A stretch of DNA of 64,000 bases, taken from Actinernus sp. WN-2022 (lineage: Eukaryota; Cnidaria; Anthozoa; Actiniaria; Actinernidae). Shown here piece after piece: positions 20,158 through 31,684 of this stretch. The notes beneath the pieces are model-generated. The model did no database searches and was not told the origin of the DNA. It saw only the letters and a program-made list of their open reading frames with translations. Made by a program: the position numbers and the translations under genes. The stretch covers positions 1-64,000 of the forward strand of contig JAOWCC010000092.1 in assembly GCA_030867875.1 (NCBI GenBank), written 5' to 3'. Every line of letters starts with the position of its first letter. Position 1 is the first letter of the stretch.

Positions 20158-22586
20158 GGGACGGACCATTAGATTATTGATGGGGGGGGGAGGGGGGGGG
20201 GAGGAGGGGGGGGGGGGGGGGGGAGGGGTTGCGCAAATCCCCCAAAAAATATCGAGTAAGCTCTTCTATCGGAAAAAAAATATCGAGCAACACAATAATC
20301 AAGAAAAAAAAAAATCGAGCAAGCACTAGCTGGTCTCATACGCATTTACAAATTAAATTAATAAAGGCAAAGAAATAAACCAGGGAAGAAGACTGGTTTC
20401 AGTTGTTATGAACAATTTCCACAGGAAACCCAATACAGATCTGAAGATCACACAGACTGGTTACCAGGAATCAGTCAACATATGTCAATTATCCAAGATG
20501 GCCGTAATCAAGACAGCAGATAAACTGATGGGACGATCGATCGCAAAAAGTCACATGCACTCATGAATCGAAACTTACCCTGTATTAACTGACTGTATAT
20601 ATTTCGGAAAGAAGTTATCTGGTAAACGATGAGTTCTCACTGGCCTAGTGGATATAGGGTTATAGGATCATGTGTACTGTACGCAATGTTGGCCGACGTA
20701 TCGGTCGATGGTTGGCCGACATATCGGCCGACTGTCGACCGACCCGCGTGCGACTGCTGGTAGCGAATCGGTCAAGGGGTGGCCGACATGTCGGTCGACA
20801 GTCGGTCGTGTGTCGGCCGACACGTCGGTCGATTTTCCCCCTCCTGCTGTGTATGTGTCGGCAGATAGTGGATCGGTGGTATATCGGTAAGGTGTCGGTT
20901 ATATGTCGGTGGGGTATCGGTGAGATGTTAAGTTATAATTAAACTATTCTGCCTACTGTTTTCACTCAAATAAACAGTGACTATTCTGGATTTTTTTTAC
21001 CTGGAAGGTTTACTGTATTGAATATAATTCAGTCTAAGTATAGTAATATTCCTTTCTGTTGCGGTATAAAATGTTCCTTTATACAATTAAATCTCTCATG
21101 GTGACTGATGAAATTACTTCAAATGCAACGTTTAATATCTTAATTTGTGTTTTTTTAGTGTCTTTTATACATCCGCTCGCGCAAGATCGATTGCGTAAAA
21201 CTATATAAATCGCTATATCGCACCGTTTTGGTCTGGAACAGGGTACCGATTTTTTTTAATCTGAAGGGGAGATTTCGCCTTGAATCTGGAATAGAGTAGC
21301 AACAATAGGGCCATTTATACTAGCTATTTATATTAGCTAAGCAGCGAACGATTCGTATAAATGGGTCAATTTAAACTGAAGTTCGCGACTAATACTGACA
21401 CATGTATAGGCCGAGCTATCCCAATGAATTCGTCGATACTTAAACCCCGCGCCGGCTCCCAGTATTCAACATAAAATAACATTTGAAAGTATTGGGGTCG
21501 CTACGATTTATTAATAAGCATCAAATTTTTACTGTAGGGCTCGGTTCTAATTCTAATCATATATACTCCGCGCACTCCAATCGGACTATAATGCAGAGGC
21601 GCATGGCTGGAAAATAAATAAAGAGCTGCTAGCCGTTATGCTATCTTAAGTTTACAAAAAGGTTAGCCTTGTACGAAAGCACTAATAGTTGTGGCCTCTA
21701 CAACCTTTGAAGTACATATACGGTAGCTGAAAATATCACAGTCACCGTTACCTCGGCCGACTGTCGTAAAACTATCGATAGCTGTTGAGTGTCGGTGATC
21801 AATCGGACGACTGTCGGTGCATCATCAACCATGTCGGCCGACATACAGAATAGCCAAATCTCGGCCGAGTAGCGGGCGACTCTCGTCCGACCCTCGGCCG
21901 CCTATCGGCTGACCGTCGGTCGACATGTCGACCGATACGTCGGCCGACATTGCGTACAGCACACATGATCCGGGTTATAAATGTTCGCAGGTTTATACAC
22001 AAGGCCCGGACACAAGGCTCTTCTGGTTTCACTTCTGCTGGTAATCTTAATGCAACAGTAACATTTTTGATCAAAAATAGATCAAGTTGAAATATTTATA
22101 TGAAATATAAATGGTAATGATAGGTTTTGGGTACCAGTTTGTGTTTCATCACTTCTGCTGATAGAGGGCTGATCTCTATGTGGTGATTTCTTGCTTTGAC
22201 TGTCCTTTTCCCCCTTTTCTCTTAGCCCGCCGTTTGTCAGGCCGTTTGTCAGCCACAGAATATCCATGCTTTGTTTTGGCATTTGCCATTAATTATGTGG
22301 CTTTCTTTAACTTCCAAGGCCCAACCTGGAATGCTACTTGAGCGAGCGGGAGTGCGTGCAATGTAAAAAAAACAGTCACGCTAAAAAAATATAGGGTTGT
22401 TGGGACAAAATATATTGCATTAATATAACTGAAAAAATATTTAGGTAAGTTCTGAAAAAAAAATCGTGCAAGGTCATGACGCTTTAAAAAAAAAATCGTG
22501 CAGGGCTAGAATCAGAAAAAAAAATTGAGCAACTAACATTCTCGCAACCCTCCCCCCCCGTCATCAATAATCTAATGGTCCGTCCC
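20158..22586. mobile_element. PIF/Harbinger-like element, TTA duplication, poly-G subtermini
   Basis: Inverted ends GGGACGGACCATTAGATTAT, then a G/C homopolymer tract, with TTA at 20155-20157 and 22587-22589; the empty site is intact in unit B. Inside each end are direct copies of aaaaaatcg(a/t)gcaag. It hosts the nested element at 20665-21971. No transposase. Confidence 0.7.
20665..21971. mobile_element. Nested TIR element with 8-bp target duplication
   Basis: Ends GGATCATGTGTACTGTACGC and complement, flanked by a perfect direct octamer gggttata (20657-20664 and 21972-21979). An 8-bp duplication fits hAT, P or Merlin types. Subterminal regions (20690-20910 and 21755-21950) are dense in cggccgac/cggtcgac palindromes. 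No transposase frame found. Confidence 0.75.
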
Positions 22587-22696
22587 TTAGGGAACTCTGG
22601 TATGCAGTCTTTTGTTCTACACGTGAACAGTCATTGTTTATTAACGCTAAGGACAATGGGATTAAGTACAATGGTCTCGCATGGTTAGTTTACAGA
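22587..22696. other. Right flank of the TTA element
   Basis: Continuation of the shared backbone (unit B 52088-52200). No gene. Confidence 0.5.
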
Positions 22697-23340
22697 TTAA
22701 CGGAATAAATACCACCCGACTCCTGCTGTGACTATCATTAAAACAGCTAAATTAACTTCGTGAGAGGTTGATGAAGGCTTAGTTATAATCGGTTTATCTA
22801 TGATAGGTTTAACAGCTGTATTTACTACTGGTTTAATTTCATGTTGATGTGGTAGTTTAACTTTTGAAGATCCCATATTATGTTTTATTCCTACCGGCTT
22901 CATTATCACGTTTAATGAATCATTAACTCCAAAGGTCATATCACTAGTTGCTTCTTGAACAGCTAGTTGATATCGTTGTACACTCTTTGATAATACTTGA
23001 TCTAACATTGACTTGAGCACCTAATACGCAGTAAACAAAAGCCTCAACTGACCGATTTAATCTCCCCATTCCCGCTTTAGTCAATCCAATATCTTTACTC
23101 GGAACGAACCACGAATATTGTATACCTCCATGATCATCATTAGGATGAAATGAGGTTTCCTTGATTAACCTTACCACCCTCATCTGAGAATAATTCTCCA
23201 TCTGGACTGGGATACATGTTTGCCTTAGTATCATATCCACGAATTACGTGAACATTTTCATAACCCTCACCAGAATAATAAAGAAATATATCACCCAGAC
23301 CATGATTTCGTCCTCCTGGTAATTGCATAACTGTCACCAC
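22697..23340 (-). pseudogene. Membrane-anchored mobile/virus-type ORF, C-terminal part, unit A
   Basis: Overlapping frames on the minus strand: an N-proximal piece containing GLGDIFLYYSGEGY, a middle piece with GLTKAGMGRLNRSVEAFVY, and a last frame ending in a hydrophobic segment (NLAVLMIVTAGVGWYLF) suggesting a C-terminal membrane anchor. Frames are joined only through indels, so it is broken. Unit B retains more of the N-terminus (up to 55575). I do not recognise the family with certainty; sequences of this kind recur in cnidarian mobile or virus-derived loci. Confidence 0.45.
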
Positions 23341-24728
23341 TTGGTGGCGCTAATAAGTTGAGCCTTCCCTGCTGCGCAATATTTATAGTGTTAAAACCTA
23401 TTAGCTATTAAAACGTAACTGTACGAAGATGCAATACAATAAGGCCGCATTTCTGTCGGAAAATCTTAACGAAAGAAAGTCTTATAATTAAATGTAATTT
23501 GAAATCCAACATGATTTAACTAAGTTCCTTACTAAAACGAATTTCCAGTTTGGCTCCTGCCACGGATTTTGCCCTAAAACTGATATTGCAGCTCCTGGTT
23601 TCAGTAAGCCCGTTTTCCAGAGCGTGATTGAGTTATTCCGGAGTATAATCCCGAATCCGTCCTCAGAGACAACGAAGACTAGAGCCCGTAAAAAGGCCTT
23701 AAAACCAGCTAATAAATCTTATTTTCTGTATTAAATGGCGCGATCTGATCGAACTAAGAAAAACGTGATCTTTCATTACTGATTTATTCGAGGCAAGATA
23801 TGTGGAACGTCTTTGAAGGACTCTTTATTGATGAGAAAAAGACAGTGTCCATTCAACGGAAAAATAGCAAGGAAAAAACGCAATATTTCTTCGAAGGGCG
23901 CTTAATCTAAATTTCACTTTCCGAAGGGGGTGCTTAATCTTGGATGGGCGCTTATTCGAGTGAGAGCGCTTACGTTTATTGGACGCGCAATTGTGAAATA
24001 CCGTACTGATGGGCGTTGAAAAGTCAGGGGAAAAATAATGTTTTCAAGGTCAGGCAAAAGTCGGGGAATTTTAAATATGGTCAGGGAAATTCTAAATTGT
24101 TTGTTAAAGTCTGAATTTTATTTTTAGGATGACACGACGGCCCCTCATGCCTCAAAGTATCTGCGAGGGAAGGCTAAGGTTTTGATAATGACTTTTATTT
24201 TGGACGAGGAAATGTCGAACAGCCTTATTATGGTCAGTGAAAATTGTTTTCTGGAGCAGTCAAAAGTCAGGAAAAATTGTTTTCCTGATTGGTGGCAACC
24301 ATGCCGATAAAATAAAAGTAATCAACAAGAACAATTATAACGTTTTCCACAGTCTGGGCTGTATTGCTGCACTTTTAAACGTTTTTACGGCAAGAGACAT
24401 TTTGATACATTATGCACCAAACAGTCTTTATATTCGTTTTGGGGTACGGGCCGGGATGGGCGCTTAATCAAGGGAGAGAGCTTATTCGAGGAAATACCGT
24501 ATCATACATGGATGAGAAGAAAAAACTGCGCTTTTAACTATATCTATTTTTGTTATACCGTAGGGTATTTTATCTTTCGATGCCGATGAGGATCACAAAC
24601 TAGCTTGACTACCCGGGTCCATACTGCGTCAAATTCCCGTGCATGCGTCTCAGTACTAGCGATGGGTGCACGCATGTGCAAATTTCCCGCGCAAACATTT
24701 TAAGAAACCAAGACAGTCAGCAAACTGT
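23341..24728. other. Unit-A-only DNA, no gene
   Basis: Contains repeated gggcgcttaatc / gcgcttattcgag motifs near 23895, 23955 and 24460, a dispersed repeat with the motif aaataccgta. No coding feature supported. Confidence 0.4.
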
Positions 24729-25172
24729 GCGATGCTGCTCTCTATATGTTCACTAAGACTAAATATTAACATGCGACTTAAAATACTAGAGGCAATTCCT
24801 AATTTATAAGCAGCTTAAGACACAGGCAAGTCAATGCCCCAGTGCGATGCTGCTATCTTTGCACACTAAGACTAAATAAAACATGTGACTTAAAATACTA
24901 GAGGCCCTTCCTAATTTATAAGCAGCTTAATACACAGGCAAGTCAATGCCCCAGTGCGATGCTGCTTTCTATGCACACTAAGACTAAATAAAACATGTGA
25001 TTTAAAATACTAGAGGCCCTTCCTAATTTATAAGCAGCTTAAGACACAGGCAAGTCAATGCCCCAGTGCGATGCTGCTATCTATGCACACTAAGACTAAA
25101 TAAAACATGTGACTTAAAATACTAGAGGCCCGTCCTAATTTATAAGCAGCTTAAGACACAGGCAAGTCAATG
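24729..25172 (+). repeat. Tandem repeat, four copies of about 113 bp
   Basis: Units start gcgatgctgct at 24729, 24844, 24956 and 25069 and contain aagactaaataaaacatg and taatttataagcagctt. Low divergence between units indicates recent expansion. Confidence 0.85.
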
Positions 25173-25194
25173 AAATTTCTCGGTCAATTTGGTA

Positions 25195-25955
25195 GTGGTG
25201 GTTACGATCCTGGTAGGATGGAGTGGCCAACAGACATTACTGTTCTCTCTGATGGCCGTACAGTGATGGTGATAGAACTTTAGCAATAATTGTGTTACTG
25301 TATGGAATTAGGGTAGAAACGAATGCACTGCACTCGACTCTTTAATATCTACCAACAGACATTACCAGATGTTCTCTCTGATGGCCGTACTGTGATATGA
25401 TGGTGACAGTGAGACCATGGCAACAATTGTGTTGGGTAGAACTGAATGCATTGCACTCGACTCTTTATCTACCAACAGACACTACTGTTCTCTCTGATGG
25501 CCGTACTGTGATGGTGACAGACCATGGCAACAATTGTGTTACTGGGTGGAGTTAGCGTACAACTAAATGCACTGCACTCGACTTCTTATCTACCAACAGA
25601 CACTACAGTTCTCTCTGATGGCCGTACTGTGATGGTGACAGACCATGCCAACAATTGTGTTACTGGGTGGAGTTAGCGTACAACTGAATGCACTGCACTC
25701 GACTTCTTATCTACCAACAGACACTACAGTTCTCTCTGATGGCCGTACTGTGATGGTGACAGACCATGGCAACAATTGTGTTACTGTGTGGAGTTAGCGT
25801 TAAACTAAATGCACTGCACTCGATCGACTCTTTATCTACCAACAGACATTACTGTTCTCTCTGATGGCCGTACCGTGTGATTGTGACGGCAACAATTGTG
25901 TACTGTGTGGAGTTATGGTCACTGAGAACTGAATGTACTGCACTCGACTCTAACA
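25195..25955 (+). repeat. Tandem repeat, six copies of about 121 bp
   Basis: Units share ctctctgatggccgtac, tggcaacaattgtgttact and tgcactgcactcgact. Copies near 25243, 25372, 25491, 25612, 25732 and 25857 vary from about 119 to 129 bp. Adjoins the 113-bp repeat but is unrelated to it. Confidence 0.85.
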
Positions 25956-25957
25956 GT

Positions 25958-26438
25958 GGTGGCGAATGGTAAATCCACGAGACTTTGCGAGACTTGCGTT
26001 TTCAAATTAAATCAGTCCGAGCACGAGACTTTGAGATTTCAAAATCCGAGCCCGAGCTCGTCCGAGTTTTCAAAATCCGAGCCCGAGACTCTTGTTATTG
26101 TAGTTATTATGACAAACACCCAGTACGGTGTTCATCACTCCAGGTGAGGAATTCACCATTCAACCAATTACCTGTCGTTCGCGTACCTTAAACACATGCA
26201 GATGTCGCCAAAACACCGTATAGCTCCAATAAAAGCTAATACAAAGTGTAAAAATCAGGACAATTCGAGACCCTCTCAAAATAAAAATCCGAGACTCTGA
26301 AACCCTCTCCAAGAAAAATCAGAGATGGTTAAAGTAAAGAAAAATCGAGACTCCGAGACCCGATCTATAAAATGCGAGATTTGGAGACTTCACCAACTTT
26401 TTGCGAGGCCTTTGTTTTTCTTGACACCATTCGCCACC
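25958..26438. mobile_element. TIR element with GGTGGCGAATGGT ends
   Basis: Inverted 13-bp ends at 25958-25970 and 26426-26438. The interior is built from ccgagcccgag and ccgagac(t/c)c blocks in related directions. No frame of interest. Confidence 0.5.
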
Positions 26439-27289
26439 CCATCTATCTGAGTATAACATTTGCATATATCACAAAAACATTGTTCTTAGTTTTATTTTCG
26501 CACCAATTAAACTATTATTCATTTCGCTAAACTCGCGCGTTAGTTTTGAATGTTTTTTTTGGCAAGTTAATTTTCTGGATGAACCTGTTTGAATTCTACT
26601 TTGTCTTTATTTGAGTATGTTTTAACATCTTTTTATTCTTGAGGAAAAGAAAACAAATTATTAAATCAGTTTCACGTTTATAAACCGTGATTTTACTGAT
26701 TTTCACTAGCAGTAAGAGTTTCATTTATTTATCAATTTATTCCATGGATTTTATTCTCGCTATATATTGTCAACAGTTCTTCTAAGAACTTACTCTGCAG
26801 TTTATCAAAATCAGGATATAGTTAACTTATGCTGAGTTCAATCAAAGTTTCTTTACAAATGTGAACGAAGAGAACGGAATAGATGAATTTACTTACACAA
26901 AAATCTTTGCAGTGTACGAATATCAAACAATAATCATTGTGTAGATATCAAATGAATCCTTTACTAAATGTTACTACAAGTCTCCCGCCAATAGCGGGCC
27001 GGAGAGTTGGCATCTCTGTATTTATTGATGATTATTGATACAGTGATGTCATGGTCATAAAATATAGCTCCATTAAAGATGAATGTATTTAGTAATTGTT
27101 ATATGGGAAATTATAGTTAAGTTGTTGATTTATTATTTATTTTCGAGAAATACTTTCCAGCTTTCTTAACACTATTTACATTTTCTGAAATCGCTGCATT
27201 TCATCGAACACTTGAACCTTGAGTGGTATTATTGCCTTTGTCTACTGTGATTCCATTCCTCATGTTATGTTTATTATCTATTTTCTAAT
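26439..27289. other. AT-rich spacer, nothing recognised
   Basis: No conserved counterpart in unit B. No ORF, RNA or repeat signal that I can support. Confidence 0.4.
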
Positions 27290-27429
27290 TTATATTTTTT
27301 ATGTAGCTGTTCTACAAACACCAACACTGCAAACAAAGTGTTATGATTACAGCTTTAATTTCAATATCAGAGCAAATATGTACTTTTTACAAATATTGGC
27401 TTCAAATATTACAAAACTCTTGCAAAACA

Positions 27430-28170
27430 GTCATTTACTATAGCACATGGTGCAGGTACGTACACAGCGGCAAAACGTCATGCACATGCGTATTTGCTAT
27501 TTCTTGTCGGCGCGCGGCCGCCCCCAGTTACCCGCGAAAACTGAAATGAAACAACAGGCAAATGCCGTGATTTTAAAATTTCTGCTTAAAAGTATCCATT
27601 TGTGAACTGCTTTCTCAAAAAATTAGAAAACTTCTTAAAAGCTAAGCCTAAGACTTTAACAGGTTGAAGTTTTCTTAATTTGTGATTCACTGTGAGTTTA
27701 CTAAGTTATAAAATTATTTACTAAAAAAGTTGAAACCCTCGGTAATTTGTATTTGATAGCAGAGCCTTCGTTATTTTGGCCAGCGGAGCATACCGTTTTG
27801 CCGCGGTGCGCACCGCGGTCAAACGTCTGCGCGGAGGGCGGCCGCACGAATTTCCCGCGCAAAATTTACCTTAAAACATATTACAGTGAACTTCTACCCC
27901 CAAAAGTTAAGAAAAATACGTGAAAGTTAAGCTTTGTATTTTCACAGTCGACGGGAAATTGAACAAACTTCAAACTGTGAGTTTACCAAACTTTTTCGTA
28001 ATTTACAAAAAAGTTCTCAAGGTTTGAAAACGAGTGTGTGAGCAGTGACGGACGCCGGCTCGCTTTGAATATGTTGTTGTTGCAAGATTTTTGACGCATG
28101 CGCAGACGTTTGACCGCTGTGTGGCCGCGGTGTGGGTGCAGGTTCGTACAGCGGCAAAACGTCACGCACA
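27430..28170. repeat. Inverted/direct GCGGCAAAACGTCACGCACATGCG repeats
   Basis: The motif occurs near 27465 and 28150 in direct orientation and near 27800 and 28110 in inverse forms. Between them the 27580-27720 sequence is related to 28770-28850. Looks like several decayed copies of one GC-rich MITE. Confidence 0.45.
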
Positions 28171-28246
28171 TGCGCTTTTGATGAGCCCGGCCAGCGCGCA
28201 CGTCTCCCCAGTCTCCCGCGGAAACTAAACGAAAACAGAGGCAATA

Positions 28247-28534
28247 GGCCCTTTGCAGCTAAACAGTCACGTGCTGATATAATACTTCATTAACGAATGA
28301 ATTGAGCTCGTGATCCCCATGGGAAAGACGTTGCCATGGATGCTGGAGAGCAAGCTATCTTTAAAATCGCTGTTTTTGGAAGATCGACAATCGATTGGAG
28401 GTGGAAAATAGCATTTTAATACAGATACGTTTTGCTAATATCAATACCGATCTTGTACAAGGCATTTAAATAAATGAAGTGAGACATTTTTTGCTCTCCA
28501 GTACAACCACGTGATGTGTTAGCTGCAAAGGGCC
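28247..28534. mobile_element. MITE with GGCCCTTTGCAGCTAA ends, TA duplication
   Basis: Ends are inverted 16-mers between TA dinucleotides (28245-28246, 28535-28536). Same element at 56161-56449. Confidence 0.65.
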
Positions 28535-28538
28535 TATA

Positions 28539-28720
28539 GCCCTTTTCAGCTTGCCTGTTTGTTGCCCCATTTCAGACCATGTGATAGTTCTCCTGAGGAT
28601 TCTCTACTTTGTTTTCCAAATATAGAAATTGGTACATTTCCTATTGGGATTCTGAAAAACCAAAACGCATTACTCAAGGGAAAAGTCACGTGGTCTGAGA
28701 TGGGACAAGCTGAAACGGTC
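28539..28720. mobile_element. Adjacent MITE with GCCCTTTTCAGCTTG ends, TA duplication
   Basis: Begins a few bases after the previous element. Inner sequence also inverted (cagaccatgtgat and cacgtggtctg). Copy in unit B at about 56454-56634. Confidence 0.6.
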
Positions 28721-28842
28721 TATTACCCCTGTTTCTAATTTTAGTTAAGAATGTGCAATGTTTCGCAAAAAAAGCAACAAAACTACTTAAAAGCTAAGTA
28801 TAAGACTTTAAGAGGTTGAAGTTTCTTAATTTGTGATTCACT

Positions 28843-28978
28843 TAGAGAACGGACGCGAGTGATTTATGGGATTCAGAGTCCCGAGCATTAGATAGAAAGC
28901 CAGTATGGCGCAGCCCGAGTGGCCTTCCATCAATGCGAGGGACTCTAAATTCCATAACTCACCCGCGTTCATTGTCTA
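28843..28978. repeat. 136-bp inverted repeat
   Basis: Arms agagaacggacgcgagtgat and an imperfect complement ending attgtct. Unit B has a shortened version (about 56922-57032). Confidence 0.55.
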
Positions 28979-29448
28979 ACCGGTTTAGAACATGGTCAGA
29001 CCCACAAAGGAATGCTTAAACAATTGCACAGCATTGTTTCCGAAAACAAATGCTAATGATCAACGAGTCGTCTGTCAAAAGGATTTATTCACAGGGTGTG
29101 CCCCAACTGTTTTTGGGCCTTCTTTGATGTTCATATTTAAAATTTATATGTATTGAAGCAAGGCACACATTACTTCACTGAATTGAAGGGATTTTAGGGG
29201 GTGGGGGATAAAATAGGGCACTGCGCAGGGACAGTAAAAAAGGACCGGAAACATTATTTTTCCAGCGATGAACTGACGAACCTGGCGCACATGTGGATGA
29301 TAAAAATCATAGCAAATATTCAAACATTACTAACAAACTGTGCAAAGATGTAGTCGAAAAGGAAGTGTTTGTAGCCAATTAACAGCCACCAATCGAGTGA
29401 TGACTCCATAGATGCACGCGCAGCACCATGACATAGCCCCTTAAAAAC

Positions 29449-30136
29449 CCTTCCCCTCCCACCGAAGGAGGATTTAGACCTACTCTAACATCATTCCCCT
29501 CCCACCGAAGGAGGATTCAGACCTACTCTAACATCCTTCCCCTCCCACCGAAGGAGGATTTAGACCTACTCTAACATCCTTCCCCTCCCACCGAAGGAGG
29601 ATACAGACCTACTCTAACATCCTTCCCCTCCCACCGAAGGAGGATTTAGACCTACTCTAACATCCTTCCCCTTCCACCGAAGGAGGATACAGACCTACTC
29701 TAACATCCTTTCCCTCCCACCGAAGGAGGATACAGACCTACTCTAACATCCTTTCCCTCCCTCCGAAGGAGGATGCAGACCTACTCTAACATCCTTCTCC
29801 TCCCACCGAAGGAGGATTTAGACCTACTCTAACATCCTTCCCCTTCCACCAAAGGAGGATACAGACCTACTCTAACATCCTTCCCCTCCCACCGAAGGAG
29901 GATACAGACCTACTCTAACATCCTTTCCCTCCCACCGAAGGAGGATGCAGACCTACTCTAACATCCTTCCCGTCCCACCGAAGGAGGATACAGACCTACT
30001 CTAACATCCTTCCCCACCCACCTAAGGAGGATTCACACCTACTCTAACATCCTTCCCCTCCCACCGAAGGTGGATTCAGCCCTACTCTAGCTCCCTTCCC
30101 CTCCAACCGAAGGAGGATTCAGACCTACTCTAACAC
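29449..30136 (+). repeat. 43-bp minisatellite, 16 copies
   Basis: Unit ccttcccctcccaccgaagg followed by aggattcagacctactctaacat. The minus strand reads ggtgggaggggaagg, with four G runs per unit. Starts directly at the end of a MITE terminus (catgacatagcccc). Confidence 0.9.
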
Positions 30137-31684
30137 AAACGGCGATTCTCAAGTCCCATATTTTACAATTATCAGTGCGTTAAAGCCAAAGTGTGTGGAC
30201 AGCAAGGTATCACAGCATCACATTGCCCTTTAAGTAGCTAAAAAAGGGAGTTACGGAACAGAAAAGGGAAATTTAATAAATCGAAAATTCCTGGCAACAG
30301 TTGGAAAATCGCCCTCCTTTATTTTTTGTTCAGAGATAGGCAATAGAAAGTACCGTAAACATGGCGGGATTTTTTTTGTTCATAAACCGTTTTTACTTCG
30401 AGAAAGAAAAAATAAACCTTCCGGCCGTCACGTGCCTGAAACAGCTCGACATAATTTCTAGGATCAATAAGAGTACTGACAACAGAAAAATGTATGCGAT
30501 TTTTTTACAACAACAGAACACCTAGCTTCAAACGAATGCGTAATAAAATGCTTTCGAGTCGAAAAGTCCCAAAAGTCAAAACGTAAACACTTCTTGCCCG
30601 ACCGGGAATTGGCTTCGCTCTAAAAACGCCATGCATATAGATATCCTGTCATTGATGAAATGCTTGTTAAATCCAATTTTTTTTATCCAAAAGTTCTTGT
30701 TTTCTGAGAACTACTGTTGTCACAAAGTCTGAACCACAAATATACTTCCTCCACTCGAGAGAGAACTCAAATTGTGACAAACAAATCATAAATTCTTGCT
30801 TAGTTTCGATGAGAAGTTAACACAGCAATTTGAATTCATAAACCTCGTGAAAGCACTTTGAAACGCTACCACTGCTTGCGAGTGACATCATTTTCAGTGT
30901 TAGCACTCTTATTGAACATGGCCGACAGCCTATTGTTGTAAAGTACTGCGTGTCGACTGAATACGGTCTTTCTAATCCCACGAAGATGCTTATCTCACCT
31001 ATTGATTGAAAGCTCGTTAGCCAATGGAATAAGACAATGGCGAGACTGCAGGCGCTCCTTTCCCATTCCTACTTTCTCCGCTACGCAGGCTATAGATAGA
31101 AGGTGTCTAAGATTTAGGATTCGTTTCAAAAATCGGCCCTTAGACTACATTTACACTAGAGGGAAAAGTATCGGATTCATATTGTTCTCTATTACCAGGA
31201 AAACGTTGAAGAAGATAAATTCGGACACTTTTTCCTCTAGTGTAATTGTATTCTTAGTGTTTCCCGGCTGTTGCAAACAACAATGCACAAAACTCTTCCA
31301 CTCACGGCACCAACTCCTTCAGTTTTGTACAAACTTCGTGAGTAAAGTAGCTTGCTTGTATTGCCAGATGAACTCCATTAATTCTCATCTCAAAGGTTGT
31401 TGCACCAGCCGCAGTTGTCGCAACTTGTACATGTAGCTCTATCATGTGATCGCTGTTCATGACAAAATAACAGGTATTAACTGGTGATCTCACGAATCAA
31501 AACTAGGTTCTTGACATATCCCCTTATCCTCTCACCTTAGCCCCTTTTTCTAGGTACTCAAGATCGAGTTTTATTTGTATTCTTTGCGTGCTTAAATAAT
31601 TGTTGTTACATAAAGATTGTTTTGCGACTAGGGAAAATGTAAAAGTTAATTCCTGCAAAAGTACCCTCGAAATAACCTCTTTAC
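30137..31684. other. Shared 3' flank of IFIT-like copy 2
   Basis: Matches 58314-60480. A minus-strand frame at 31302-31493 with partial conservation near 60085-60250 could be a downstream exon, since the IFIT stop overlaps a donor-like gggtgagtaa. Otherwise no gene seen. Confidence 0.35.

Larger units (their letters stand above)
2298..31684. repeat. Segmental duplication unit A
   Basis: Collinear blocks with unit B: 2300-3192/34200-35050; 3193-3652/35517-35982; 3653-4580/40610-41353; 4600-6014/42597-43966; 11642-13175/43967-46197; 14747-17144/47517-49458; 17345-19315/50092-51770; 19907-20157/51772-52088; 22587-23325/52088-54702; 27290-31684/55613-60484. Everything between blocks is insertion or deletion. 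Confidence 0.8.

Noticed and set aside
20670..20942. Frames rich in Arg with GRWLADISAD-type repeats
   Set aside because: They translate the subterminal cggccgac palindromes of a TIR element.
24720..25960. Possible CRISPR-like array of regularly spaced repeats
   Set aside because: Units are contiguous satellites with no unique spacers, and the DNA is eukaryotic.
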